From Areca catechu (lineage: Eukaryota; Streptophyta; Magnoliopsida; Arecales; Arecaceae), in NCBI GenBank assembly GCA_021397845.1, contig CM038040.1:48751088-48815087 (forward strand): a DNA stretch of 64,000 nucleotides, written 5' to 3'. Shown piece by piece: positions 19,954 to 31,317 of this stretch (within the stretch, counting starts at the first letter, position 1; each line of letters opens with the position of its first letter). The notes beneath the pieces were generated by a model that was not told the origin of the DNA, ran no database searches, and worked only from the letters and a program-made list of their open reading frames with translations. The position numbers and the translations under genes were made by a program.

Positions 19954-22234
19954 CTAGGCATCGAATGGAAGAGACCCTACACCGTAGGGTTGGAGCAGCT
20001 TGTCAATCTGCGCAGAAAGAACTTCCTCGACTTGGGTTGAGTCCAGAGAGCCTTCAACCTGGGCCCCCTCCTCAGCCTGAACTCCCTTTTGGGCCGGGAC
20101 TGGAATCACACCCGAGTCTTCGACTGTGACAGGAGCCTCTTCCCCCAAGCTTGGCATCCCTTCAGCTTCTTCGACTTGGGCCAAAATTACACCGGGGTCC
20201 TTAACCACAACTGGGATCTCCCCCCTTTGGCTCAACATCTCCTCAACTTCCTCTATGGCCTCCTCTGCGGCCTCGGCCTCCTCCTCTCCTTCTTCCACAA
20301 TGTCGAAAGCAGGAATAGTAGAAAGATCAAGGTTAAGGAAGGCCTCACTGACCTTGGCAAGTCCATCGTTAAAGCCATGCTGGTAACTATATAAGGTTGC
20401 CTCATTCATTTCCACCTGGAATTGCGAGGACCTCCTAAAATCTACTACAGCCCTACTCGCCAGCACTTTCTGGACTTCAGATTCCCTCCTGGCCACTTCA
20501 GACTCCAAGGCCGCCTCTTCAGCCCTTCGGGTTGCCTCCTCGGCCGCCCTGGTCAGGTCCCCCATCTTTTCTTGGTCCTCCTTGGCGGATTGCTCCAAGA
20601 AGTCAACATGCTTCCTATTCTTCCTCAATTCTGCCCCTTGCTCAGCAATCGTCAAGTGGGCGCTCTTCAGCTCGCTCTTCAGGCTTCGAAGTTCGACGTC
20701 CGTTCGGGCGAGACGATCCTCCATCGATTGCCTCAACTCTTCGGCCAGCTCTTTTTTGGCCCTAGCCATGCGGAGCTCCTCCTTGAGGCCATGGATGAGG
20801 CTATCGACATTTTCCAAGCCCTCCTCCATGAAAGTGATGTCATAGACCAACTGCATTGGCAAAGCAGAATTATAGGCCGAACAATCCTCCAGGCGAGAAC
20901 AAAGAAAATGAAAAATGACAAGGACTTTACCTGTTGCAGAGAAGAAAAGGCAGAGTCAAATATTCTGGCAAGGCTTCGACTTCGGATAATTGCCAGATCG
21001 TGAGGCAACAGAGTAGCCTTCAGCACCCACCTGGCAACGGCGAGGACCAACAGTCCCCCATGGGGGGAAAACTCTGAAGAGCCCGTGGGATAGCTCCCAG
21101 CTGGAGACGCTTCCCGGGCGGGCTCCCTTTCAACTTGCGCTGCCTTGCCCCTATCTGTCGCTGGAGGGCAAGACAGAGGAACTTCAACCACCGGGGACGG
21201 GCTCTCCCCTATGTGTATTAGGGAGACGGCCACCGGTGGAGATTCGACCAGCTGAGGCCCTGTGGAGGCCTCCGTCATCGGCGCTGCATCCTCCCCAGAG
21301 GTTCCCCAGGAGGATGAAGTGCCCCTGCTCCCCTCAAGACCATCTCGACGAGCCCTCCTCCAAACCACTAACCTCGAAGGAGGAGCCTGAGCGGTCCTCT
21401 TCTCAGAAGATTAGTGGAGCCAACTCAAGTTGGGCTTCATTCCGTCACCTACAGACAGACAAAACCCCTTTGAGCCAATTGGACTACAACAGAAATATAG
21501 AGAAAGAGGTGAGATTTCCCCGTTTATACCTAACACAGGGAACTCACTGATCCCTGCAAGATGGAATTCCTCTCCTCTAACAATTCATGAATGAGAACAG
21601 CCTCTGAATTAGTCAACAAGTTGTAATCGGACTGATCAGCCGCCAAGACCTTTTTTCCATCGTTGGTGACTAAACGCGGCTCCTTTCACTCGCTACTAAA
21701 ACCCCACGGTTCAGTTAACAACACAAAAGTGAAGATAGGTTTCCACCCGTGGATGGCGCTGGGCATATCCTTGATGATTTTGCGACCAGGCCGAGGGCCG
21801 ATTACCCACCATCCATGACCATGGAAGTCCCTCTTAAGCACAACGAGGGCAGTAAACAGGTTGGTCCCGGGGTTTACATTGGCCATGTGACACCGGACCA
21901 AGAACCCATAGATGTTCTGAATACTGTTCGGAGTCAACTGCACTAGCACTACCTGATACAGGCGGAAGATCTTGACGAAGAAGGGATGCAGAGAAAATCG
22001 AAGACCGACCTTCAAGTGGTCCTCGTATACGGCCAGACACCCAGCAAGAGGATTGTTCACCCATTCCTCAGATGTTGGAAAGATTAGGAAAAAATCTTCG
22101 GGAACGTGATAGCGTTCTCAAAGGTAGGCTATCTTTCCTGGAGAAACGGAGCTGGGGACCAACTCTGGACTCACTACATCATCGGCCCCCGAGGGCCCTA
22201 CATTTTTCTTTTGGCTTCCTACAGACTCGGCCAT
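19954..22234 (-). pseudogene. Antisense gene A of element 1: PF04195-like domain plus coiled coil, 3 exons
   Basis: Starts MAESVGSQKKNVGPSGADDV at 22,234. Exon 1 (22,234-21,548) encodes a domain with LRFSLHPFFVKIFRLYQVVL, QLTPNSIQNIYGFLVRC, ALVVLKRDF, GWWVIGPRPG and HGWKPIFTFVLL. This is the pattern of the plant 'putative gypsy type transposon' family (PF04195), from memory. An intron of ~99 bp (21,547-21,449) and one of 80 bp (20,930-20,851; CAACAG|GTAAAG ... AATGCAG|TTGG, phase 0) separate it from a Ser/Pro-rich exon and a long charged coiled-coil exon (LVYDITFMEEGLENVDS onward). The last exon is open for ~300 codons. Three in-frame stops lie in exons 1-2 (one is TGG to TGA), and the phase across intron 1 does not match as drawn. 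It lies opposite to gag-pol. Confidence 0.7.
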
Positions 22235-22801
22235 GACAGAAGAGCAAGACAAAGGAACGAAAGGAAGATTCTACCTGCGGAAGGAAAGCTGGGCCAAAGC
22301 TAAAAGTTTGAGGATGAAGAAGCTTCCTCAGCCGGGCTTTCTCTCTCCTCCTCAAAAGAAGACAGAGAGGGTCCCAAGCAACATCATAACCTGCCACGAG
22401 CCCTCGAGATGGTTGCGCAACCTCAAAATGGTCCTAAAAAATGATTTGACATGGAATGGACTAAGGGTCATAATCCGTATAAATCAATGGCTGTTGTGGA
22501 GCGTGCAAATCATCCAAGGGACGGGGATGTACCACGACCGCCACCCAGATCCTAACCAGAAGATTGGTCGAACTGCCGCACAACGAAAAAGGATGGACAG
22601 TCCTTGGTGCCCCCACTCCTTTTTTATCCCTCAATCAGGGAATGACAACTGTCCAGTGCCTGATTCTCGAATCAGCCGGCAGTTATGGCAGACAGTCCAA
22701 TCAGAGTTTTTGTAATCGTCCAGGAGGAAAATGACAAACCAGTAATACTCCCACTCTTCGAGGCAAATCTTTTGCTTCGAAAACTGAGAGTAGGGGGCTA
22801 C
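22235..22801. other. Region between antisense gene A start and 3' LTR
   Basis: No gene seen. It should contain the promoter of antisense gene A on the minus strand, though no clear TATA word is visible, and it ends in the polypurine tract GAGAGTAGGGGGCTAC next to the 3' LTR. Confidence 0.5.
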
Positions 22802-23696
22802 TATTGAGATATGTTGGTCCAAGCACAAGCCGGCCACCGATTCGGACTGGTCGAAGACATTTCTTCTGAACCACAAACTTCGGACCCAGGTATTCGAGAA
22901 AAACCAAGCAACCTACGGGCAAGTCGAAGCTCTTCACGGACCTACAATATCCGAAGGCAAGGCCTTCGGATTACATCTTCTGCCTTCATCGAAAATCGAG
23001 TCCATCAGCCCCCAAAGACGAGACCTTCAGCCTGATCTAAGGGACGACCCCCACCAACTCCCGAAGACACGGTCTTTGGTTCATGACAAGACATGATCTC
23101 CGGTCCACAACAAAGATCAAGTCCTCGATCTATGCCGAAGACAGGATCTCCGATCTATCTCGAAAGGATCCGAGGACAGACATTCCCGATCTGATTACGG
23201 AAATCTTCCTAAAAAAAAGTCTGAAGACAAATCCACGATCTGTCTCAAATCTCTACAAGCACGATAAGCAACAGTTACCAACGGTTACTATCGACTATCT
23301 CTGGGACACAATCATGACGCGTAACTCCAGCTGCAACGCCTCCGGTCTGGCCGGAACCGTTCGACGACAGCCCACGATTGCAAATTATGGGAAAGGATTT
23401 GACTCCCCATCGTAACCGCTGGAGGAAGGACGGAACCGTAGGCCGGACGGCCCCTTATAAATAACGGTAAGAGGGAAGGCTCGAGGAAAGGTGCAAGATA
23501 CTCTTGAAAACCAGAGAATCCTTCTCTCCATCGAATTCTCTTCCCCATTCTGTGGCTGGAGCCCGCCTCTGACTTGGGCATCGAAGTGTCGCCCGCCGGA
23601 GCAACTCCGGCCAGGGATTTGTTTTGCAGGTGAACCCAGGAGCGGCTCCTGCGAACCAGAAGCTCCGTCAGGTAGAAAAGGGATTTTACACCAACA
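22802..23696 (+). repeat. 3' LTR of element 1
   Basis: 895 bp, TATTGAGATATG to CACCAACA. The TATA-like word is at 23,456. It differs from the 5' LTR by single substitutions and small indels. Confidence 0.92.
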
Positions 23697-23701
23697 AAGA
23701 T

Positions 23702-24170
23702 CTTTTAATTTAGACACTAATACTTGCATTTTATGTATTTGATCCATGATGGGCAGATTATCATGCATCTTAAATTCGAAATATTACAGAATTTGTCAAT
23801 ACCTTTCTTCTCATTCTTATAACTTATCTATAGTGCAATCCAGATTTCCTTAGGATACTTCATATTGGAGTACAGATCATAGAGGTGGTCAGTCAGAGTA
23901 TTCAGAATATGCCCAGGACGCATTAGCTCATTTCTTCATGTTTCTACCTTTCTTCCTTCGCCTCTTCTGGCTCTCCCTTGGTTGTAAAAGTGCATCAAGA
24001 TTTGGATCTAAAACACAACAAATTCTCAGAGCAGTGAGTAAGAAAACCATCTCGTCTTTCCAGCGAGTGATATTGGATCAAAACCATCTCGTCTTTCCAG
24101 CGAGTGACATTGGATCCGTCAAATCAACCAAGTTTGATAAATTCTTTTTCTCATGATGGAGAGACTTGAA
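23702..24170 (-). pseudogene. Ty1/copia gag remnant, upstream part
   Basis: Minus strand from about 24,170: a gag N-terminus with LSNLVDLTDP, MVFLLTALRI, VLDPNLDAL, RGHILNTLTDHLYDLYSNMK and, after shifts, MHDNLPIMDQIHKMQVLVSK ending LKDL at 23,702. These are standard copia gag (UBN2) blocks. A ~36-bp segment (ATATCACTCGCTGGAAAGAC in minus orientation) is tandemly duplicated at about 24,045-24,118 and disrupts the frame. The gag resumes at 15,203 beyond the inserted gypsy element 1. Confidence 0.85.
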
Positions 24171-24863
24171 TTGGAATTTGACTCCATTATAGTGGCAGTT
24201 ATTTATCTTTTAAAATTGTTAGAAAATTAGAAAGAAGAAGAAGAAAAAGAGAAGCGATTAAGGACAACAAACGTGATTATCAACCCTCTTGCCCATGGAG
24301 AATTACAGACAATGCTCTTTCAGGATACTACAACCCTCTTTAGAATTCTATAACTGATAGAAGTCACGTTCAAATTTATTTATTTTGAACGGTTGTATTC
24401 ATGAGCAGTTATACCTTTCTTGAGAAATTATGTCACTTCAGAATTATAATTCAAGTAGGCTTTAACTGATCAAAATTAAAAATTAAAAAATAGAAAGAAA
24501 AAATCTTTTATCTTAAAGATCCAAGCGATAATCCATGTCCTTTAAATATGAATATAAATGTATATTATTATATTGTATAATATCACATGTATAACACGTG
24601 GCCCATTAATTTAAAAAAATTGTTCTTGTGACGGGGGTGGGCTATCTTATAAGCCTTTCAACAACATAAACAAACTTCCGATGCGGGCTAAAAGTTCTCA
24701 CAATATTACAAACCTTCTAACAGATGATGCTGAATTAACTGACAGGCAACTGGTTTCAACTTAATTGTACCATTTGCGAAAACGCGTGCCTGATGGTAGC
24801 CTAGTGAAAACCTGGACCAGTTTATGAGAAATTCTCCGACATTATAATTTACAAAAGCTTATC
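24171..24863 (-). other. Probable copia leader/LTR region, AT-rich
   Basis: Upstream of the copia gag on the minus strand, so it should hold the leader and 5' LTR of that element. I could not find an LTR border or a primer site; no coding frame is present. It ends at the 5' LTR of element 4. Confidence 0.35.
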
Positions 24864-26494
24864 TGATGGGGACATCAGGTCAATCCTAATTTATCAGAAA
24901 TTTCTAAGTTTTGAGTCCTTTAGCCATGATTCCAATTTTATTTTTGAGTCCAATAATCAAGTCCTTTTAGCTCTTTAAGTCTTGTAAGTAGGGCTTAAAT
25001 CAGTTGAGTCATTTTAAATCCTGTAATTAGGGTTTTGATCAGTTAAGCCCGATTGTACCCATTGAGTCCTGTATTTGGGCCTTGAGCTCTGTTACATTTG
25101 AGTCATGAATCTAGAATCAATTCATGTTATAGGACTCATGAGTCAAGCTTTGGATTACATTCAATTTTAGTTGATCAAGTCAACTCATTGTGAGCCATTT
25201 GTCAATTTTGAGGTTTTAATCATGTGTCAATTTTGTAATTAATCCAATCCAGTTAAATAAGTTGAGTCCTGTACTAAGTTGAGACTAGAAGTCCAATTGA
25301 GTCCTGTAAGTATAAGTCCAGTTTTATACAAGAGAAGGAGAACCAGCCTCAAAGTAGAAGCCCATGAAGTCTATCCACTTGAAGATTCCATGCATATTCT
25401 TCTTCCAGGCGCCCCAGCCCAGAAGTCCAATTTCAAGTGAAGCCCATGGCGCCCCAGGTGTATTCCAATCCAACTTCAAATTGATGCCTAGGAATTTCCA
25501 TCCCACCAGGGGACAAGTACCAAGCCCATGCGCCAACCATGGAGGCCGCCCAAGCCTTGCATCAAGCCCATGCACCCAAAGCCCAATTGGAGGATGCCCT
25601 TGCTGCCCTAAAGTCCAAGCCCAATCCCATTTAGGCGTCTAAGTCCAAGGAGCTTTTGACCAAGTCAAAGAAGGAAAGAAGACCAATTCTAACAAGGAGA
25701 TCCTATTTTATTTCTACTCAAATTGTGTACTCCTAGTTCTAGGCCACTTTGTAATCCTTCTTCCTATCAAATCTTGTATTCCTATCCTAACTAGGAGAAG
25801 GCATGGGAACATCTATAAATACCCCACCCCTCCACCCTCTTGTAACGAATGATTAATTATCATGAATTGTTATAAATGAATTTCTCTTGAATTTTTCTCA
25901 AAATTCTGAGTGAATTTTTGTGTAATTAAGGATATTTGTGTGATCCCTCGGGGTTTCTGTGTGATCCATGCGCCCTGCCTCCAAGCCACCAACCCTCTTA
26001 ATCTTTGAGATGCCATCCTCAAACCTCTTCCCCTTCTTCTTCTTTCAGCCATCTATCCTATTTTTTCTTGTTTTTCTAACCCATGTTAGGTGATTTGCAG
26101 GTCTCTCAGAGTTCACGAATCTAAGGATTCCATCTGACCAGCTTTCGAGTCATCGAATTGAAAGCCGCGAATCCGCAGGATCAATAGCATTATTTTCTAG
26201 GTCGCATCCGCGAGCGACGAGCGAACTCTTCATAGATCGATCTTCACATCTCTGCCAGGTACACCCCCTAGACTCCTCCAGTAGCGGTATTACAGAAGAG
26301 CTAGTCCTAACCGGGACTTTTTAGCCTTGGCAGTCCTGTTTCTTCACTTTTATGGTTTATTTCTGCATGCCTGTACTTCAGATTTTCTATAGAATTTCCT
26401 ACTTAATATCTTGGTTTGAAATTCAGGATACAAACTCCAAACTTAATGCCTAACACACAAAAAATAATTGGCATGCATGAATAGTCCCGCATCA
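24864..26494 (+). repeat. 5' LTR of element 4
   Basis: 1,631 bp, TGATGGGG to CCCGCATCA. The TATA-like CTATAAATACCCC at 25,811 sits shortly upstream of the expected transcription start and is also found in the 3' LTR (31,062). Many 'GAGTCCTGTA' words occur in the first 450 bases. Confidence 0.88.
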
Positions 26495-26496
26495 TT

Positions 26497-26508
26497 TGGT
26501 ATCAGAGC
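26497..26508 (+). other. Primer binding site, element 4
   Basis: TGGTATCAGAGC, complementary to the 3' end of initiator methionine tRNA, two bases after the LTR. Confidence 0.9.
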
Positions 26509-27789
26509 ATGTTTTAGGACTAGTTTCTACATCCCGTAATTCTCATACATGGTCTGTTGTTTTTACTGTTTCTGCATGTAGATAGATCAGAAAATCCTAA
26601 TTCTTATTTTGCTGGATATCTCATAACTGATAGTATTTTTTAGAGTTTTCTCATGATTTATTTAGGCATATAGAATTTTTTCACGCCAATTTTCTTTTGC
26701 CCTAGAAACTTCTGCATCCTGTCTCTGCATTAGGGGTCTAGGTTTCGGTCAATTTCATCCATCTAGGCATTTTATTTTGCTCTGAAATTTGTACGATATG
26801 TCCTCTATTTTGTCCTGATAATTATCATAATTCTTAATTATTTTTACAAAAACTAAAAGGTCCTAAAAATTGGCATCTTAGAAACCCTAACTGAAATCCT
26901 GAGTTTTCTACACATAGTCCGAAAACCCTAGGAGTTGCATCATCATCCGATTTTTTCTCTGAATCAAATTTGGTAGGGATCATCATCACCGTCCATCCTC
27001 TATTATGTAATTTTTTTAGATTTTTTCTGCATCGAAAACTATGTCAAATTTTGCATCAAACCGAACCCTAATTTTCTGATTCTGTGATTTCTGCACACCT
27101 GACTGAACCTGACCTAATCAACTGCCAAACCCCTCAAATCCCAAGCCAAATTTTGTTTGCTAACTTAATCAATTTAAACTTAACTTGCCATATGATAAAA
27201 AGACAAAAAAATATTTTTTTTTTCTGATTGTTGTTAGATTGCATCAGGACCATCGAATGTTCATCATCTTCTCAAACTAATTTTAAGGGCATTTCTCTAT
27301 CTCAGATCAGGGCAGGAGGTCATTACCTGTCCTGGGCCCAAAATAACCATCCAACATTAGAACCTAAGCCTTAACTAAAATTAATTAGCAACCTAATTGC
27401 TCTAGAGAGCTTAAGGATACCAACAGGCCGGGTCTAAATTGTGTGGGCCAACTAGTGCACCTAATTCCCAGCTATTACTGAAAACTGGTGTCTAAGGCTA
27501 GAGGTCCAGAGGCAAATGCCCTAAGTGGACTGGTGATTTTTAATTAGGACCCTGTCACAGGCAAGGGGAGCCTCCCACCACCCCATCTCTTACCTGGCTA
27601 GTGGAAGAATTAGCTGTTGAGTTAAGTGTAAGTTGAGTAGACCCATTCAATTTTGGCTCTAGGTCTAGCAAGCTGTAGTCTATTTTCATTTTGTGTGCTT
27701 GACTGCATCCTACCACCTTGTTTGATTGATTGCATGACCACCAGGTCAAGAGTCTAGTACAACCAGTCTAAGCCCAAACCTAGTTCAAT
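26509..27789 (+). other. Leader of element 4; no gene seen
   Basis: A long untranslated stretch of 1.3 kb between the primer site and the gag start. T-rich with short frames only. Confidence 0.6.
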
Positions 27790-29386
27790 CATGGAATCCA
27801 ATCTTGAAACTCTTCTAAAGGCCATGAATGAATAGATGGTTGCCCAATTAACCCCCCAGATTAACCAATCCAACACCCAATCCCAAAACCAGTTTGCCTA
27901 GATGAACTTCAAGTTCGACCAATCCAACACCCAGATAAATCATAGATTTGACCAATTGATCCAATCGACTACCCAAACAACCCATAGGCTTGACCAGGTA
28001 GAAGACCAATTAGGAAACCTAGAGAAAACCCCTAAGCTCTATACCAGATCTAAGCTTAAGCCTGACCATAGGATCCATGCTGAGTTGAATCCTAGGAGAA
28101 CCCCATACTCTGACCCATACCAAGAGCCCAACCCTAGGAAGCCCAATCATGATTTCATTGATCAAGATAAGAGAGCCATAACCTATAGATCTGAGTCCAA
28201 AGCCTATAACTCTAGAACCTATGCACCCACCTTCTATGAGCCCAATAAACTCAAGATCCATAGAGCTGAACCCTTGTTCTATGAACCTAAGGAACCCCTA
28301 ATCCCTAAGTATCAACCTAGTACCAGTCAGGTTTCCCCTAGTCAACCTGAGCCCCATAGGACCAGTACCCCTAGATATGAGCCTAGTGTTAGTCCACTTC
28401 CCTTTAGTCAACCTAAACCCTTTAGGACTAGTGCCCCTAACCCAGGACCAGATCCTAACCAGCCCAACCCAAGCCAACCCCAGCCCAATACCACTATGGT
28501 CTGTAGGGAAGATAAAGGCAAGTATGTAAAGGTTCAAAAGAGTTCCAATCCCCCGAGAGTGTATTTTAGATGTCGCAAACCAGGCCATTTTGTTAGCCAG
28601 TGTCCAGTCAGTGCCCTACATTTAAGTGAGCTAGATAAGGATAAGTCTAAACCCATTGTTGAGCCTGAAGAAGAAGTATATGAGGCTGATCCAAATCTGG
28701 TAGAGGAGTATGAAGCTGATGAGAGCTTAGTGGACAAGTATAAGGGAGAAGAGTTCCTTATAAAAGACCTAGAATTAGTTGACCCAGTAGATACCCAGGT
28801 AGAAGCCAACCTAGAATTAGTTGACCCTGACCATACCTAGACTGAAGCTAATCTAGAGTTAGCTAACCCTGACCACACCCAAATTGAACCTGTAGTAGAA
28901 GTACAGTTAGAGAAAGAGAACCCAGATACTACTATTAAACTCTTACCTGAGGAGTCACTGGAAGAAAACCCAATTACAGAACCCAGTCCTGAGATCCAAG
29001 AACCAGAAGAATTTATTAAGGACCTGATCTTTTTAAATCAATGCCCTCAGGATGAAGTCACTCCTTTGATTCTAATTGATCTCTTCCCTGAGATTAGTGC
29101 CCCATTCTTCCATTATGCAAACCCTTTAGATATACCTCAACCCCATAAGGTCAACCTCATTAGTCTAGGATTTATCCCTGAAATCCCTTCTTGTATTCTA
29201 CTTTTTTCGATTAACCCTGAACCATCTTCTTATTCCTTACCCTACCAGACTAACCCTGACTCCACCTCTTATTTTCTACCCTTTCCCGAAACCTCCAGTA
29301 TTTCTAGGATCATTAGATTGCAGTTTGTTGAGATTAGCATACTGCATACATTCATTGCGCATGTTAGGTTTGTATCTTACTTCTGA
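27790..29386 (+). pseudogene. Gag-like protein of element 4
   Basis: The likely original start is MESNLETLLKAMNE at 27,790; a TAG near 27,832 and another near 27,900 interrupt it, and the frame is open from 27,902 to 28,840. It begins with repeats of the FDQSNTQINHRFDQ kind, suggesting a coiled coil, then a Pro/Tyr/Ser-rich middle and one zinc knuckle YFRCRKPGHFVSQCP at about 28,560. The first cysteine of the CX2CX4HX4C motif is Tyr. An acidic tail with imperfect 'ELVDPDHT' repeats follows, with a stop at 28,838. Similar acidic and proline-rich sequence continues in frame fragments to 29,386. No usual gag capsid core is recognised. Confidence 0.6.
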
Positions 29387-29559
29387 CATACTCTATGGCA
29401 TTTACTAGAAGTTCATTGTAAATTTTCATGTGCATGCCAAACCAGGGTCAAACCTAGAGAGCTTATAGTCTGTTAGGTTTAGGCCCAGAAGAGTCCAATA
29501 AAGTTCCTTTCAATAGGAATGCATAGTTGAGTCTGCATTTTTGTTAGGTGTCGGTACAA

Positions 29560-30090
29560 GTCAAGTACATCATCTGCATTAAGCAAACTGGCTAATTCCT
29601 GAAAGAGAGCCAAGAAATTTAATGTAGGAGATTCTGTTATGGTTAAGAAGCTTCATACTCACAGAGCTGGACTCTTTAGAGTGGTAGAGAAGGAAGGACT
29701 AATGCCTATGTGCTTGATCTACCCCTGGATTTAGGCATTAGCTCTACCTTCAGTATCGCGGACTTAGTTAAGTATAGGGAACCGGCAGTGATTCTTAGTG
29801 AGGTTTTTGGACCTACTCCATCCTTTGAGAACGAACCTAACCTAGAGTGTCCAATTATAAATTGGCCTGAGAGAGAAAAACGGGATGAGCGTATCCTGGA
29901 TAATCAAGCTATCATGACCCGGGGCTACGGCTATCAACGCTACCTGGTCCATTGGCAAGGTCGACCAGAATCCGATGATTCGTGGATTACTCGAGAGGAC
30001 TTGCAGTGCCTCGACCCAGACCTTCTTGAGCGATACCAGAGCCAGAGCGACCCTTACTCGATGGAGTCGAGTTCCTCCCATCCCGGGAGA
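29560..30090 (+). pseudogene. Integrase tail and chromodomain of element 4
   Basis: Near 29,610 the frame reads KKFNVGDSVMVKKLH, then LFRVVEKEG, the GPY/F-type end of a gypsy integrase. A frameshift near 29,702 moves the frame into LDLPLDLGISSTFSIADLVK. From about 29,890 a chromodomain follows: ERILDNQAIMTRGYGYQRYL, VHWQGRPESDDSWITREDL, LDPDLLERYQ. Its aromatic cage residues (Tyr/Trp) are mostly present. It ends with a stop 3 bases before the 3' LTR. Chromodomains at this place mark gypsy chromoviruses and help direct integration. Confidence 0.85.
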
Positions 30091-30092
30091 AT

Positions 30093-31317
30093 TGATGGGG
30101 ACATCAGGTTAATCCTAGTTCACTATGGATCCCTGAGTTTTGAGTCCCTTAGCCATGATTCCAATTTTATCTTTGAGTTTAATAATCAAGTCCTGTTAGC
30201 CCTTTGAGTCTTGTAAGTAGGGCTTAAGTCAGTTGTCACTTGAAGTCCTGTAATTAGGATTTTGATCAATTAAGCTCGATTGTGCCCATTGAGTCCTGTA
30301 TTCGGGCCTTGAGCTCTGTTACACTCGAGTCCTGTATCTAGAGTCGACTCATGCCATTAGGGCTCATGAGTCAAGCTTTGGATTACATTCAAGCTTAGTT
30401 GATCGAGTCAGCTCATTGTAAGCCATTTGTCAATTTTGAGGTCTTAATCATGTGTCAATTTTATAATTAATCCAGTCCAGTTAAATAAGTTGAGTCCTGT
30501 ACTAAGTTGAGACTAGAAGTCTAATTGAGTTATCCCAACCCTAGTCCAGTCCAATTGAGTCCTGTAAGTATAAGTCCAGTTTTATACAAGAGGAGAACCA
30601 GCCTCAAAGTAGGAGCCCATGAAGTCTCTCCACTTGAAGATTCCAGGCATATTCTTCTTCCAGGCACCCCAGCCCAGAAGTCCAATTTCAAGTGAAGCCC
30701 ATAGCGCCCCAGGTGTATTCCAGTCCAACTTCAAATGGGTGTCTAGGAGTTTCCAGCCCACCAGAGGACAAGTACCAAGCCCATGCGCCAACCATGGAGG
30801 CCGCCCAAGCCTTGCATCAAACCCATGCGTCCAAAGCCCAATTGGAGGATGCCCTTGCTACCCTAAAGTCCAAGCCCATTTAGGCGTCCAAGTCCAAGAA
30901 GGAGCTTTTGGCCAAGTCAAAGAATGAGAGAAGACCAATTCTAACAAGGAGATCCTATTTTATTTCTACTCAAATTATGTCCGCCTAGTTCTAGGCCACT
31001 TTGTAATCCTTCTTCCTATCAAATCTTGTATTCCTATCCTAACTAGGAGAGGGCATGGGAACATCTATAAATACCACATCCCTCCACTCTCTTGTAACAA
31101 ATGATCAATTATTATGAATTGTTATGAATGAATTTCTCGAGTTTTTCTCAAAATTCTAAATGAATTTCTATATGATTAAGGGTATCTGTGTGATCCCTCA
31201 AGGTTTCTGTGTGATCCCTGCGCCCTGCCTCCAAGCCGCCAGCGGTAGCCCTTTTCATCTCTGAGATACCATCCTCAAACCTCTTCCCCTCATCTAGCCT
31301 ATTTTTTCTTATTTTTC
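30093..31317 (+). repeat. Truncated 3' LTR of element 4
   Basis: Follows the 5' LTR with substitutions and small indels from its first base to about 26,075 of the 5' LTR, ending in CTATTTTTTCTTATTTTTC; then the sequence is unrelated. The last ~419 bases, including the expected CA end, are missing. Confidence 0.88.

Larger units (their letters stand above)
15204..23696 (+). mobile_element. Complete LTR element 1 (Ty3/gypsy, pol deleted, antisense genes)
   Basis: Two LTRs (15,204-16,093 and 22,802-23,696) start TATTG and end CAACA and are flanked by the perfect 5-bp target duplication AAGAT (15,199-15,203 and 23,697-23,701). The host reading frame of the copia gag (LKDL, then DVKIP) resumes exactly across the insertion. 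The interior holds a primer site, a broken gag, a leftover integrase C-terminus, a tandem repeat, two minus-strand genes and a polypurine tract (GAGAGTAGGGGGCTAC, 22,786-22,801). Protease, RT, RNase H and the integrase core are absent, so this is a non-autonomous deletion derivative. Confidence 0.92.
24864..31317 (+). mobile_element. Ty3/gypsy chromodomain element 4, pol deleted, 3' LTR truncated
   Basis: The 5' LTR (24,864-26,494) starts TGATGGGGACATCAGG. A primer site TGGTATCAGAGC follows at 26,497-26,508, the standard match to initiator Met-tRNA. The interior carries a gag-like frame, then an integrase tail and chromodomain. The 3' LTR begins at 30,093 with the same TGATGGGGACATCAGG but its similarity to the 5' LTR stops at 31,317, about 419 bases short. 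No protease, RT, RNase H or integrase core is present, so the element is non-autonomous and also damaged at its right end. Confidence 0.88.

Noticed and set aside
20089..21003. Plus-strand frames of 77-193 codons within element 1
   Set aside because: They are shadows of the antisense coiled-coil gene, whose minus-strand frame is longer and has a recognisable pattern shared with element 2.
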